Shown in pieces: positions 11,046 to 21,448 of a stretch of 64,000 bases of DNA. This DNA comes from Tenrec ecaudatus. Lineage: Eukaryota > Chordata > Mammalia > Afrosoricida > Tenrecidae. Under the pieces are notes generated by a model that saw only the letters and a program-made list of their open reading frames with translations, ran no database searches and was not told where the DNA came from. Made by a program: the position numbers and the translations under genes. Numbering within the stretch: the first letter of the stretch is position 1; each line of letters opens with the position of its first letter. Where the stretch lies: the NCBI RefSeq assembly GCF_050624435.1, contig NC_134531.1, forward strand, positions 259,360,812 through 259,424,811, in the 5' to 3' direction.

Positions 11046-11499
11046 CTGCAAGGAAAAAGAATGCCAGCAGGACAGAGATAAGCAGTCAATAGCGGTGCTG
11101 TGTGTCACCATTTGACACCGACATCAGCAGGGCCTTCCAGACTGCAGATGGTGTTCCTGTGGAAAGCCACGCAGCTTTCAACTCTTCCAGCTGCCAGCTT
11201 GCAGGAATACTGTGTAACCGGGTTGTCTCAGGGCGCCACGTCTCCACTCACAACCGCTACGTAAAATCATCGAAGCTTTGCCAGGGAAAGGCATTACCAT
11301 GATTTAATTTATATAACCACTCTCACAGGTGGGGGTAGTTTAGAATACACGTAGAGCAGGCATGACACATTGATACTTTGTTGTGTGTCTTGGTGAAGAA
11401 TTCATTTTCCAAAATGGAGTTCTCTGAGTGGATGATCTCTTGTAATATTGAGCAGGTGGTTGTCTGAAAGTTGTTTTCCATAAACTAGACTATATATTA

Positions 11500-11615
11500 T
11501 AATCTAGATGATATATTATAATTTAGATTATATTATTATATAGTATATAATAAGACTATAATCTATAGTCTGGATTATTATAATATCTATTGTACATTAT
11601 AACATATAGCAGGAT
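11500..11615. repeat. A+T-rich palindromic tract
   Basis: A run of TATATTATAATCTAGA-like units with several self-complementary stretches. The best is AGACTATA-ATC-TATAGTCT at 11553-11571, with 8-bp perfect arms. Likely a decayed TA-rich microsatellite. Confidence 0.6.
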
Positions 11616-11689
11616 ATAATGCCAGCAGAGGTTTAAATAATGTCAAAATACCATTTACAAAGTTAATATAAAAAGGGATGCTGTCATTG

Positions 11690-11790
11690 TCATAGTGTTA
11701 GAGGTGTCATCAAGTGGACGCCAGTGCATTGTCAGCCCATGTACAATCGAATGGGACACCGCCTGGTCCTGAGCTGTGGCTTCAATACAA
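11690..11790 (-). repeat. RTE LINE 3' terminal fragment
   Basis: GGTGTCATCAAGTGGACGCC, then CAGCCCATGTACAATCGAAT and ACCGCCTGGTCCTGAGCTGT, match the antisense 3' terminus of afrotherian RTE copies as I recall them. The same landmarks open the copy at 56835. Confidence 0.6.
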
Positions 11791-11850
11791 TACATGCATA
11801 CATCATACATACACACACCTACATAGACACCTAGAGAGACAGATGTCAGT

Positions 11851-12058
11851 AAAAACCCCAAATCAGACTCATTACCATCAAGTTGATTCTGACATAAGAA
11901 TCCAGATAGGACAGGGTAGAACTGCCCCACGGGGTTTCCAAGGGTGTAATCTTTAGTGAGGAAGATTGCTGTCTTTTTCCCCCAGAGCACATGATAGGCC
12001 CAAACCACTGAGCAGTAGGTACCAGCTCCACACTTAACTCTGTACCACCATGGCTCCC
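11851..12058 (-). repeat. AfroSINE
   Basis: Antisense order: ACCATCAAGTTGATTCTGAC, GGACAGGGTAGAACTGCCCC, GGGGTTTCCAAGGGTGTAAT, AGGAAGATTGCTGTCTTTTT, CCAAACCACTGAGCAGTAGG, ending ACCACCATGGCTCCC. Full-length or nearly so. Confidence 0.85.
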
Positions 12059-12277
12059 TTAGAGATAGTGTACTGTATAGATGTTGTTCTATATTGACCA
12101 GCATTAAAAAGAAAGACTGTTTGGGTTGTTTGAAAACCTAGTAGTTAACAGAATCTGTCCATTTAAAAGAACAGATAGAATGTAAATTAAGTTGAAGCTG
12201 CTTTTATGTCTGTGAAGGGTCTAAAGAAGTAGTTTGGGGGATATATATTTTCACCTTTTCAAAATGCAATTGTTCAA

Positions 12278-12415
12278 GAACCAGCTGCTTCTTGGGAGAA
12301 ATATGAGGTTTTCTAATTCTGTAAAGATTTACAGTCTCAGAAACCCATGAGGTCAGTGCCACTATGTCCCCTAGAGCCACAGGAGTTGGAATCACAGCAC
12401 TGGCAGTGAGTTTTT
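12278..12415 (+). repeat. AfroSINE, 3' part
   Basis: GAACCAGCTGCTTCTTGGGA, then TTACAGTCTCAGAAACCCAT, ending GAGTTGGAATCACAGCACTG and GGCAGTGAGTTTT. The 5' tRNA-like head is missing or unrecognisable. Confidence 0.7.
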
Positions 12416-12964
12416 ATTTAGCTTTTTAATTGCCTGTTGGCTGAAAGAACTGGGACCCAACACTATATGGCTCTTTGGCAGTTCTCTTTTCATTTATCTC
12501 AAAGTTATGCATAAAATGCATACATTCTTGTTTTCAGACAAATAATAATATACTAATAGCGATTGCACTGAATATTTATGAGCATTGAAAACGGACCATA
12601 AAACAGACAAAATATATTTCACAGATATTAAGGGCCTTTGTCTCCACAGTCATTAGTCCCAGGGGAAGGGAAAAAGCACAATTAAGTGTGGGACATTACT
12701 AACCAAAATGTTGGCAATAATAACCCACCAAAAAGTCACTTGGAAGAAAGGTCTAGAGATCTCTTTTGAAAATCCTTGAAACCCATATGATGTGCCCCTC
12801 TACGTTGCATACATGAGCTCATGTATCCAAAGACACTCAAAGGTGACTTAACCTCACATTAGGTAAACACTGATTCACCCCTTTAATAGAAGTGAAAGGA
12901 AAAACTAAAAGAGCTTACATTGCAATGAAAATCCTTCAGCCCAGAGGCAGAGTTGGGATTCACC

Positions 12965-13128
12965 AAATCAACAGCAAACCTATTGTCTTGAAGTCATTTT
13001 GACTTAAGGTTACCCATTGTGATACAGAACAGAACTGCTTCCTCGGGTTTCTTAACAAGAATTGTTATACAGCCAAATCATCAGGTCTTTATTCTACAGT
13101 GGGTTCAGATCACCAAACTTTAGGCTAG
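12965..13128 (-). repeat. AfroSINE, second subtype
   Basis: Antisense landmarks CTTGAAGTCATTTTGACTTA, ACAGAACAGAACTGCTTCCT, CAGGTCTTTATTCTACAGTG, GTTCAGATCACCAAACTTTA. This is the subtype with a single-stem tRNA region and an AGGTCTTT-type core, diverged. Confidence 0.6.
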
Positions 13129-13230
13129 CCATCACAGATCAGAATCTCACAGGGGACGTTCTAGCCTGTCTTATAGGGTCATTCTGATTTGGCATGACTC
13201 AATGGCAGGGCTTGAATGAGTGAAGCATAA
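13129..13230 (+). repeat. AfroSINE 3' fragment
   Basis: AATCTCACAGGGGACGTTCT, GCCTGTCTTATAGGGTCATT and GACTCAATGGCAGGGCTTG form the 3' half of an AfroSINE, abutting the opposite-strand copy at 12965-13128. Confidence 0.65.
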
Positions 13231-13367
13231 ACTGTTCCACCCAGAAATTAAATGAAACATTATTTATACCACAGCCCACCTTTTTTACTACGATACTATC
13301 TAGGTGAAACTTTCCTCATACTGAACTTTCTTGATTTTCTCTTAAGCTGTTTTTGACCTATGATATT

Positions 13368-13712
13368 TGTGACCCTTTGGTATTTGAAAGTTAAGAATAC
13401 ATGTGACCTCCGCCCTGGGGGACGGACAACAGAAAAGGGGGTGAAGGGAGATGCCAGATAGTGCAAGATATGACAAAATAATAATCTATAAATTACCAAG
13501 GGCTCATGAGGGAGGGGAGAGCGGGGAGGGAGGGGAAAAAAAAAAGAGGACCTGATGCAAAGGGCTTACGTGGAGAGCAAATGCTTTGAAAATGATTAGG
13601 GCAAAGAATATACAGATGTGCTTTATACAATTGATGTATGTATATGTATGGATTGTGATAGAGTTGTATGAGCCCCTAATAAAATGTTTTTAAAAATTAA
13701 AAAAAAGAACTA
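13368..13712 (+). repeat. Afrotherian L1-type 3' end, truncated
   Basis: ACATGTGACCTCCGCCCTGG, a G-rich GGGAGGGGAGAGCGGGGAGG tract, GATGTATGTATATGTATGGA and a terminal GAGCCCCTAATAAAATG with an A-rich tail. 5'-truncated to about 345 bp, as usual for target-primed insertions. Confidence 0.78.
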
Positions 13713-13844
13713 TAGTAATTAAGTGATTAGATACTGGAGCCATAAGGTCTGGGCTGAATCCTGGATCTATCATTATCAATTTTTTAAATTATTAGTAAGA
13801 CACTGTTGTATGTTTACTTCCTTTTTTGGGCTACTTATATATAT

Positions 13845-14180
13845 ATTATGCTGATCATTTTATTGGGAGCTCTTACAGATATTATAACAATCTATAATTC
13901 AGTTATACTAAGCATAATTTTGCAATTGCTATCATCATCAGTTTCAGAATATTTTCTTTCTTCTTTAACTCTTTGATATCATCTCCCCTTTACTCCTCCC
14001 TCTCCCACAGCTTACCCCCAGGAACCCTTATTACTATATTATTATTAATTTTATTTTACATGTTTTACACCATTCACCTGCAATTCAGTTATCTGTTCCC
14101 CTAGAGTGGGGCTATGCAGTCATTATTGCTGTGTTTCCTTCTTATGAGCTGTCATTCATAATCTTGCATGTTTTGTGATA
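13845..14180 (-). repeat. Older L1-type 3' end
   Basis: GATCATTTTATTGGGAGCTC is the antisense of the L1-type terminal sequence. It is followed by TCTTACAGATATTATAACAA and later pyrimidine-rich CTCCCCTTTACTCCTCC. Diverged, so an older copy of the same or a related family. Confidence 0.55.
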
Positions 14181-15351
14181 GGATTTAATTTGCCCTGGCT
14201 TTTGAAACTTTTCAGAATTTAAAAATCCATTACCATTAGGTGCTTTTAAACTCAGAACCTCATGTTGCCAAATACACTTAAATTGACTGAGTTGCCAAAA
14301 TGATGTTCATGATTTCAAGAACTTAAATGTGAGATTCAGAATTGTCATAGGGACACACAACAAATGAAAAATGGTGAAATACATTTCAGAAACCCACGTG
14401 ACAATGAGCTCGCATCAACAGGACTGCTAGAAAAGGCCTGGGGCTAAAGCAGGCTAAACCACCCAGATTGCATCGGGCTTTATGAACGTAGAACAGCCAT
14501 TGGTTATCTTCTAAGATACATGTGAAAAGCTCATTTTCTAAATGAGGATGTCATCCATGTGGCAGCTCTCGACACATTTTATTTAGAATGTGTTCCTACT
14601 GCTGCTGTGGTCTCTTCAGTTCACTTTCTGACATACTGCAGCCATAGTTAAATGTGGGTTGAAGGTTGGTTAATTCCTGAGAATTTTGTACTCTGCCCCA
14701 GAATTGCATGTTGCTTTTAGGAGCATCTAAGAAAAAAATGTGTATTGGCATTTTCCTAGCTTTTGATGATGATAGGTTAAATTTACTTTATGACAACGAT
14801 AAAAAATTAACGCAGTTTTAATGCTTTAATTTTTCCTGCCTCTATTTTCATCATCTGTGAAAGATAAAGACCAATCATTAATGTTCTCCTTACCATGGTC
14901 ATTTGCGAAGTGAGGGCAAGGTGAGGTTAGAGGACTTGCGAACAGAGGTTATTTTTCAAACTTCTTTTCACTAGACCACTTAGCTCCCCTTTAATTCAGG
15001 TTTATGGACTACAAAACAATACTGTGAAATTTCAGAATGTACATATTGTATATATACTATTGTATAATTTTACTAACTTTGAAGTTATCTTAAAAAATAG
15101 AGTGAGAAAGAAAAAGGAAGCAAGCAGTCAATTTATCAACTATTTTCTTTTCTTTAGATAATCGAGACAAGTTCAAAATTTCATATAGTATTTTATAAAT
15201 TAGATACTTTTAAGAATAAAAAATATTTTCTGTCATTCTTTAAGTTACTCAGAATTTTAAAACTACAAATTATTTCAAAGCTTAAAGTTTCTTTATTTTA
15301 TGTTTTTTTTTAAGAGATTTGAGGAATTACACAATTGCTCCATAATTCTGG

Positions 15352-15475
15352 GAGAAAAGCTAAGGCTTTCTCCTCCTCTACAGGGCTACATTCTCTCAGA
15401 AACGCAAGGAGATCTACTCTCTTTCGGAGGGTCGTGACGAAGCTACTCAAGTGCAATGAGTTGTGAGTGCACAAT
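15352..15475 (+). repeat. AfroSINE 3' part
   Basis: AGGCTTTCTCCTCCTCTACA, then TCTCAGAAACGCAAGGAGAT, GGAGGGTCGTGACGAAGC and CAATGAGTTGTGAG form a diverged AfroSINE core and tail. Confidence 0.55.
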
Positions 15476-15699
15476 TCAGATTCCAACGTTTATACCATCT
15501 CCCTGAATTGTTGAGCACAGTCATCATGGGCGAAAGACAGCATTTGTCACCAGTGAGCATTAGGTGGGAAAATCATTGCACCAATAAAAAATGAATAAAA
15601 ATAGTATCAAATCATGTCTGAAAAGAACATATAAGAAAAAGAAGTAAAACTAACAAGAGGCGAGTTTGTCCTTAAATGTTCTGAAGGCACATGCACATG

Positions 15700-15727
15700 G
15701 ACACACACACACACACACACACACACA
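15700..15727. repeat. (CA)n microsatellite
   Basis: An uninterrupted AC/CA run of about 27 bases, with further imperfect CA repeats to about 15740. Confidence 0.95.
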
Positions 15728-18502
15728 TGCTCACACACCACAACTTGGATGTCTACAGTAGCTATTGTCTAGCACCTAAAGCCAACATTTTGTCCCCTGA
15801 ATAGCAATACTTTTCAGATTTATGGGCTTGTGGGTAGGAAGGATCAAACCCCAGGGTATTTATTCAGAATGTTTATGGAGTGTGCCTAATAGCAAAATGT
15901 ATAGTTCTTTTCGTCTCAATTCAAAATGGCTTGTATTTTTTAACTGAACATTAAAGGCATATTCAAAAAGAATTTAGAGAAAATTAGTATAAGCAAATTG
16001 AAATAGAACAGGACATATGGATTAAGGATTAGAATGACCCCAACTGAGCCTTTATGTTTATTATGTAGATCAAAGTACAACCAAGACCAAAAAAAAAAAA
16101 AAAGACCTAAATTTAATGTCAGTGACCTCAGTATAACCAGTCCTGCAAAGTATCATTTTTCCACTTCCAGGATTTCTTTAGGGATTTCAAATAAAAATTG
16201 GTTCCCTTGCTCCTCGGAGAGGACATCTGGAGAGTTTATCAATGGATAGGAATTTGTCTCTCACTGTGAAGAGCCTGTGAAGTCTCTTCATGCGCACCAA
16301 GGGGATCTGGGCTTTCTGAGCAGTTGCAGGCACTGGCAGTGTTTTGTAGACCTGGCCCCAGACATCAGGTCTGAAGGGGGAATTTATAGGTTGGGTGATG
16401 TGCACTGTGAACTCACACTTTTACTAGACAAATTAGATAGGTTTCAATCCATGCAGCTGTAAACGATGTCCAGCAGAGTTCCACCTGATCTTTTACAGCT
16501 TTTCATAAATCAGGACCTACTGGCCGCAGACCGCAGTCATTAAAAAGAAATCATGGAAATTGCATGTTTGCTCAGGGGAAGCAAAGAAATAACTTTCTTC
16601 TCTTTCTCTCTCCTTCCTTGTATTCAAGTTTTTGAAATATTCCTTTGGATGCTTTAAAGGGGTGCATGCATATCCTTACCGCATCAACTCTATTTTAAAT
16701 GTAAGTGGGAGTCATACAAATTAGACCTTGTTTTAGTAAATAAAAACCATTTCCACCAAGCCAATTCAAATTCATAGCCAATCTATGTAGGAAACCATGT
16801 CAATAAACAGGGCAGGTTCCCAGGATAGCTTCTATACTGGTATATATTTCCATTACTAGCATTCTGAATCTCTAGCAGTATACGATTAGTAGTTATATTT
16901 TTTAGACTTTATTTTCTTTATCAAATGAGTTTATATCCCATATATCAAAAGTAGTGTTCAAACTACATTTTAGGATGAATATGTATATGGCTATTGAGTT
17001 TAGAAATATATGTCAATAGTGCTCAAGATTTTGTCTTATATATATTTTTCATTTTGAAATTTAATAAGTTAAAGTGTTGAAATGTTTCAGGGACTATATA
17101 ATTGTAGTGTATTTACATAAAATAGTAACATTGTTGAAATACTTTTTAAAGAGTACTTTCCTAAAGTTAAATTATTAATTTTTAAACTTCTATAATTATC
17201 TAGGGAGAGTAATATATTTTTATACCTTGTAAATTTGTTTTTAATTATTTTTATTTTGGATATGTTCTTTCATTATATTTCAGAGAGAAATAGTTACTAT
17301 TTTCTTCATTTTTTATCTTCTTAAATATGAATTTGTGTGACCTAGATCTTTTTATCCCTAAAAATAAATGTAACATGTCATCAGTAACTAAACAATAAAT
17401 TTGTGCCCAGTAACATATATATCTATATCTATATTTGAATATATTCTTATATATGTTCTTCCAAATAGGAGACTGGAACATAAAGATACATTGTCATTAT
17501 ACTTAATTTAATTATCTCTTTGCATTAAGAACCCAAATCATTATAGTAACAGATATTAAATGTAGTTTAATTCTTCCCACTGGTAAATTTAGCAATGCTG
17601 AACTTTAAGGGGAAAAATATTCATGAACATGGGTATTTGACATGTTTGATTTTCTGTGAAATTCAGAATAAGAATTTCAAATTATATTTGAATTCCAAAG
17701 TATATTTGGAATATTAGCAGGTAGTATTTTGGTTACCATCTTAATCTTAAAAGACATGTTTCAAAAGAAAAATTGGTATCAAAAAACAATTACCACTATG
17801 CACCTTAAGCTATCAGGTTTTTTGTTTTTAATCTCAGGCTTTTTTAGTGTGTTGTTAACAGGGGAAAGGAAATAACAGTATTACTTATTCTTGCTTTTCT
17901 TTAACCTGTAAGCTAATAAAAATTCTCTAAGTAATTGATTCAATAAAACAATATATTCAAAAGCATTTCTATTAAATTATTTAAGCATAATTGAATCTTA
18001 AGAATCTCATTCTAATAGATTGAGTAAATCCATCAATTTGTAATAGTATTGAAGGATCTGATTATCTGGATTATACATAAAAATTAAAGAACAGATCATT
18101 TCATTATATAATTCTAAAGAATTATCCAAATGTTAAAAGGATAATTTACTGACTGAACATAAAGGAATTATATTGTTTACGCTATGATGAATATTTTTAA
18201 TTTATATTCATTCAAATGAATATGCTAAATACATTCATTTAAATCCAGATAGTATTATATTATAAAGATCATATTTGATGATATTTTCTTCTAATAAATA
18301 TATTTTACTTATTACTCATTTGTATAACAAAATCGTGTTCTGTGCAAAGAAAATATCTATAATAAATGATCACTGTGAGATTATTTTCTAATTAATTTTA
18401 GAGAAGTTTTCCTCTTGGAAACCTTTTGAAAGATGTTTATCTTTTGAGAAAGGTCTTTTAGAAAGGGTGGTCCTTTATTTTTGCTCTTCTCTCCTTGGGA
18501 TT

Positions 18503-18682
18503 AAGGAGCCCTGGGCATTTATTGGCTTAGCATTGGGCTACGCCTCTCATGGTCAGCAGATGGAAACCCTAGACCTTCCTTTAGCCCATGAAAAGTTACT
18601 GTCCCAGAAATCTACAGGGGAAGTTCTGTCCTGTGTTATAGGGTGTCTATGAGTTAGAACTGTCTCAATGTAAGTGAGTTGT
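18503..18682 (+). repeat. AfroSINE
   Basis: Head AAGGAGCCCTGGGCATTTAT, then TTAGCATTGGGCTACGCC, core GTCCCAGAAATCTACAGGGG, and GTGTTATAGGGTGTCTATGA before the CTCAATGTAAGTGAGTTG tail. Confidence 0.82.
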
Positions 18683-19079
18683 TCAGATTTACCCTGGTGA
18701 TCGGATTATCCTATCTCTTTTATTTTCTGAACATCAAATTTACTCATTTCTCACTGCTTCTTCCGTTTCAGCTTACACTTAAACACTATTCTGAAAACGT
18801 CACATTTCATCTATCACTCAAAGACAATCAAAACAGTTCTCTAAAAAAACCCACAAATCCTCAATTGTTCACTGAAAACTATTTTTCTCTTTTCTTTATG
18901 TTCTGCTAATTTTGATAATATAATTTATTTTACCAATGAAAAATTATTTTACCTATGGTTTTCTGCATGTTGCAAATGTCATTGTCCTCTTGATCATTAT
19001 TTCTATTTCCACTTACGGTATCTCATGATTCTACTCTGTAATTGCCACTACTCAGCAAGACAAGACTTTTTCTCTAGGT

Positions 19080-19510
19080 GTGACCATGTGAAGTGGGTTA
19101 ACTGCTCTAATATAGACTGGCAGTATATGGAAGCTACCTCACTTCTCCTGCTCAGTCTGGATCCAGCATCTGGTCCTTTAACTTCCTGCTATATTGCCTG
19201 CTGAGCCCAAGAACCAGCAGGCAAATTTGGATTCATGCCTCTGTTCTTGAATCCATTCTGCTCTGCATCCTCTGGTCTTCCTACGTCACCTTCCTGCTTC
19301 ATGTCCATAGGCCCCAACATGTAAAAGAGCCAGGAAACCATTCAGCTTCCATTTTACTAACAGATTTGGACCAGACTGGAGTTACCCACTTCTAGAACTG
19401 TGTGGGCCATGTCTTACACGGACCTCCTTTTAGCTACATACACATACAAGAACCACCGGTTTTGCTTTTCTAGAGAAGCTAGTCCAGGACACTTATCTTC
19501 CAAAGTCATG
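19080..19510. repeat. Unclassified candidate interspersed repeat
   Basis: A GC-richer block without coding potential, ending near GGTTTTGCTTTTCTAGAGAA. A similar phrase (GGATTTGTTTCTCTAGTA) closes the block at 25680-26160, suggesting related LTR- or LINE-derived ends. Family not recognised. Confidence 0.3.
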
Positions 19511-20491
19511 TCTCCAATTAAAATATTCCGTAATACCAAAGATGAAGAGGAAGTCATCTCTATCCATTCTTCCTAAAGCGTGTGGGTCTGTGGCATGGAT
19601 ACTTTGCTAATGATCTTAACAGACACGTGTCCCTGCATGAGCAGAGATTCATTGAGTTTCCACTATCAAGCCGACAGTGATACTGCAAGACGAACCTGGC
19701 ATCTCATCTAATATAGCTGAGTTTACTGTGGAACTTTTGTTTACACAGAAAACACTCACGAGAATTAAAATTGTTCTGAACAAGAGGATGGTGCTATGTA
19801 AAAGAACAAAGGAATTGATATTAAAAAGGGGGTTCGATATAATTACTTAATGAATCCATAGATGTAAGAAGCTCCCTGAAGGAAGATGGGGCACTGTCCA
19901 GTGATTAGTGACCATGTGAGTCTAAGGCAAAAGTAAATGCTGCCATCTTTGTATCTTAGAATGCTATGGCTTCTGAATAAACTGTGAGCTAGCTATTACG
20001 GTTAGAGTATTGTTCATGTGGGTGCTATAGGTTGAGATGCTGAAATACATTTCCAGTTTCACTTTTCTACAAAACAGCTGTGCAAATAAATCCTTATCAC
20101 TTCCAAGATGCTTTTCCATTCCTTAAGGCATTCTCTGTGTATTTTAAAAATTCCAAAGGAGTCAAGATGGTCTCTGTAGTCTTCAGTCCTTTGGCTTCTC
20201 TTTGCCTTTCAAGATTCATGGCAGAGACTTTCTTTTTACTGGTATTTTTCTGACACTTCCTAGATCCCTCCCAGTGTCTTCTTGTCTCAGGCTGTTTCTT
20301 TTTTCCCATGCCAATCATATTTCTTTTCCTGAGGATTGTTGATCATTTTAGTCCTTTGCTTGAAATCATGACTAAATGGTCACCTCCACAGAGAACTTAG
20401 TCCCAACCACCTTTTGATGGCCGGCTACAACCATTTAATTGTTTCTTCCCTACAATGTGTACCTCTCTATGGTTTACTGTACCTTTCCTTA

Positions 20492-20708
20492 GGTGGTCCC
20501 AATGGCTAAGTTATTCAGTTGCAAACTGAAAATGTGGAGATGGGAGTCTACCCAGCAGTACCTAGGAAGAAATTCCTGGCAATGTATTTTAAAGAAAATG
20601 AACCATCAAAACCCCTATGAATCACAGGTCTCCTGTAACACACATTGGATCACCTGCGTTACATTTAATGTAGTGACAACCAATTATGTCTTGTTTTTGT
20701 TTTTTTAG
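20492..20708 (+). repeat. AfroSINE, second subtype
   Basis: TGGTCCCAATGGCTAAGTTA, GTCTACCCAGCAGTACCTAG, AGAAATTCCTGGCAATGTAT, AACCATCAAAACCCCTATGA and a T-rich tail. This is the sense orientation of the subtype also seen at 12965. Confidence 0.7.
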
Positions 20709-21249
20709 CACAAGCTTCGGGAATTTTGGGAATTATTGGTCTTCACTTACCTGCAGAGTGCCTAGACTAATAGATGGGTATTACATCGTAATTGAATGAA
20801 TGAATGAATGGATACTTGGAAAAATGATATTAGAGAGAGTCAAGGCATATTCAGTCATCAAAAGGAGACTGGATTGTCACCCGAAGTACAATAGGACTTC
20901 AAATATTATTTTCACTAAAGAATAGCAATCATTTTATATGTGTTTTAATAGGCAAATTTGAAGGCCATGTGAAGAAATGAGATGAGTGTTCGTGGGGGGA
21001 AAGTTAGGAGGTTATTGCACTGGTTCAGTAAGAAGAGACACCTCCAGAGTTGAAAGCAGACAGAGATGGATGGCAGTGATCAGTGATCATCTGAAACAAT
21101 GTGGGGAGGGCATGAAAAAAAATTGTTCTAATTCTTGCTGGGGTGAATAAGCAGGTGTTGAAGTTTGTAATTAAGATAAAAAGGGAAGGGAAGTACAAAG
21201 TCAGTGGGGAAAATTAGATGATTAGATTATCTTGATCTGCTCACTTTGA

Positions 21250-21448
21250 GCAATGGTGGCACTGTGGTTACTCTGTGGGTTGCTAATTACAAGGTCAGAA
21301 GTTTGAAATCACCGGCGGACCTGAGAGAGGAAAGCAGGGGTTCCTACCTCTGTGAAGAGTTTCAGTCTTGGAAAATCACAGTGGCAGTTCTACCCCATCC
21401 TATAGGGCCAGTGTGAGTCAGAATTGACTCAGTGGCAGTAATTTTGGA
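21250..21448 (+). repeat. AfroSINE
   Basis: AATGGTGGCACTGTGGTTAC, GGGTTGCTAATTACAAGGTC, AGAGTTTCAGTCTTGGAAAA, GGCAGTTCTACCCCATCCTA and GAATTGACTCAGTGGCAGTA. Nearly full length. Confidence 0.88.

Noticed and set aside
11655..12104. 149-codon minus-strand open frame
   Set aside because: It spans an AfroSINE and an RTE tip, with no protein similarity apparent.
15700..15747. CRISPR-like or regularly spaced repeats
   Set aside because: The short tandem repeats are plain CA/TG microsatellites in a mammalian genome. There is no spacer-repeat structure anywhere in the window.
18503..18682. tRNA gene within the SINE heads
   Set aside because: AfroSINE heads are tRNA-derived and keep box A/B-like words, but they do not fold into a complete tRNA and are followed by the SINE body.
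20097..20318. Lys-rich 73-codon minus-strand frame, considered as a processed pseudogene
   Set aside because: No recognisable protein family. The lysines follow from A-rich sequence, and I see no poly(A) tract or flanking duplication to support a retrocopy.
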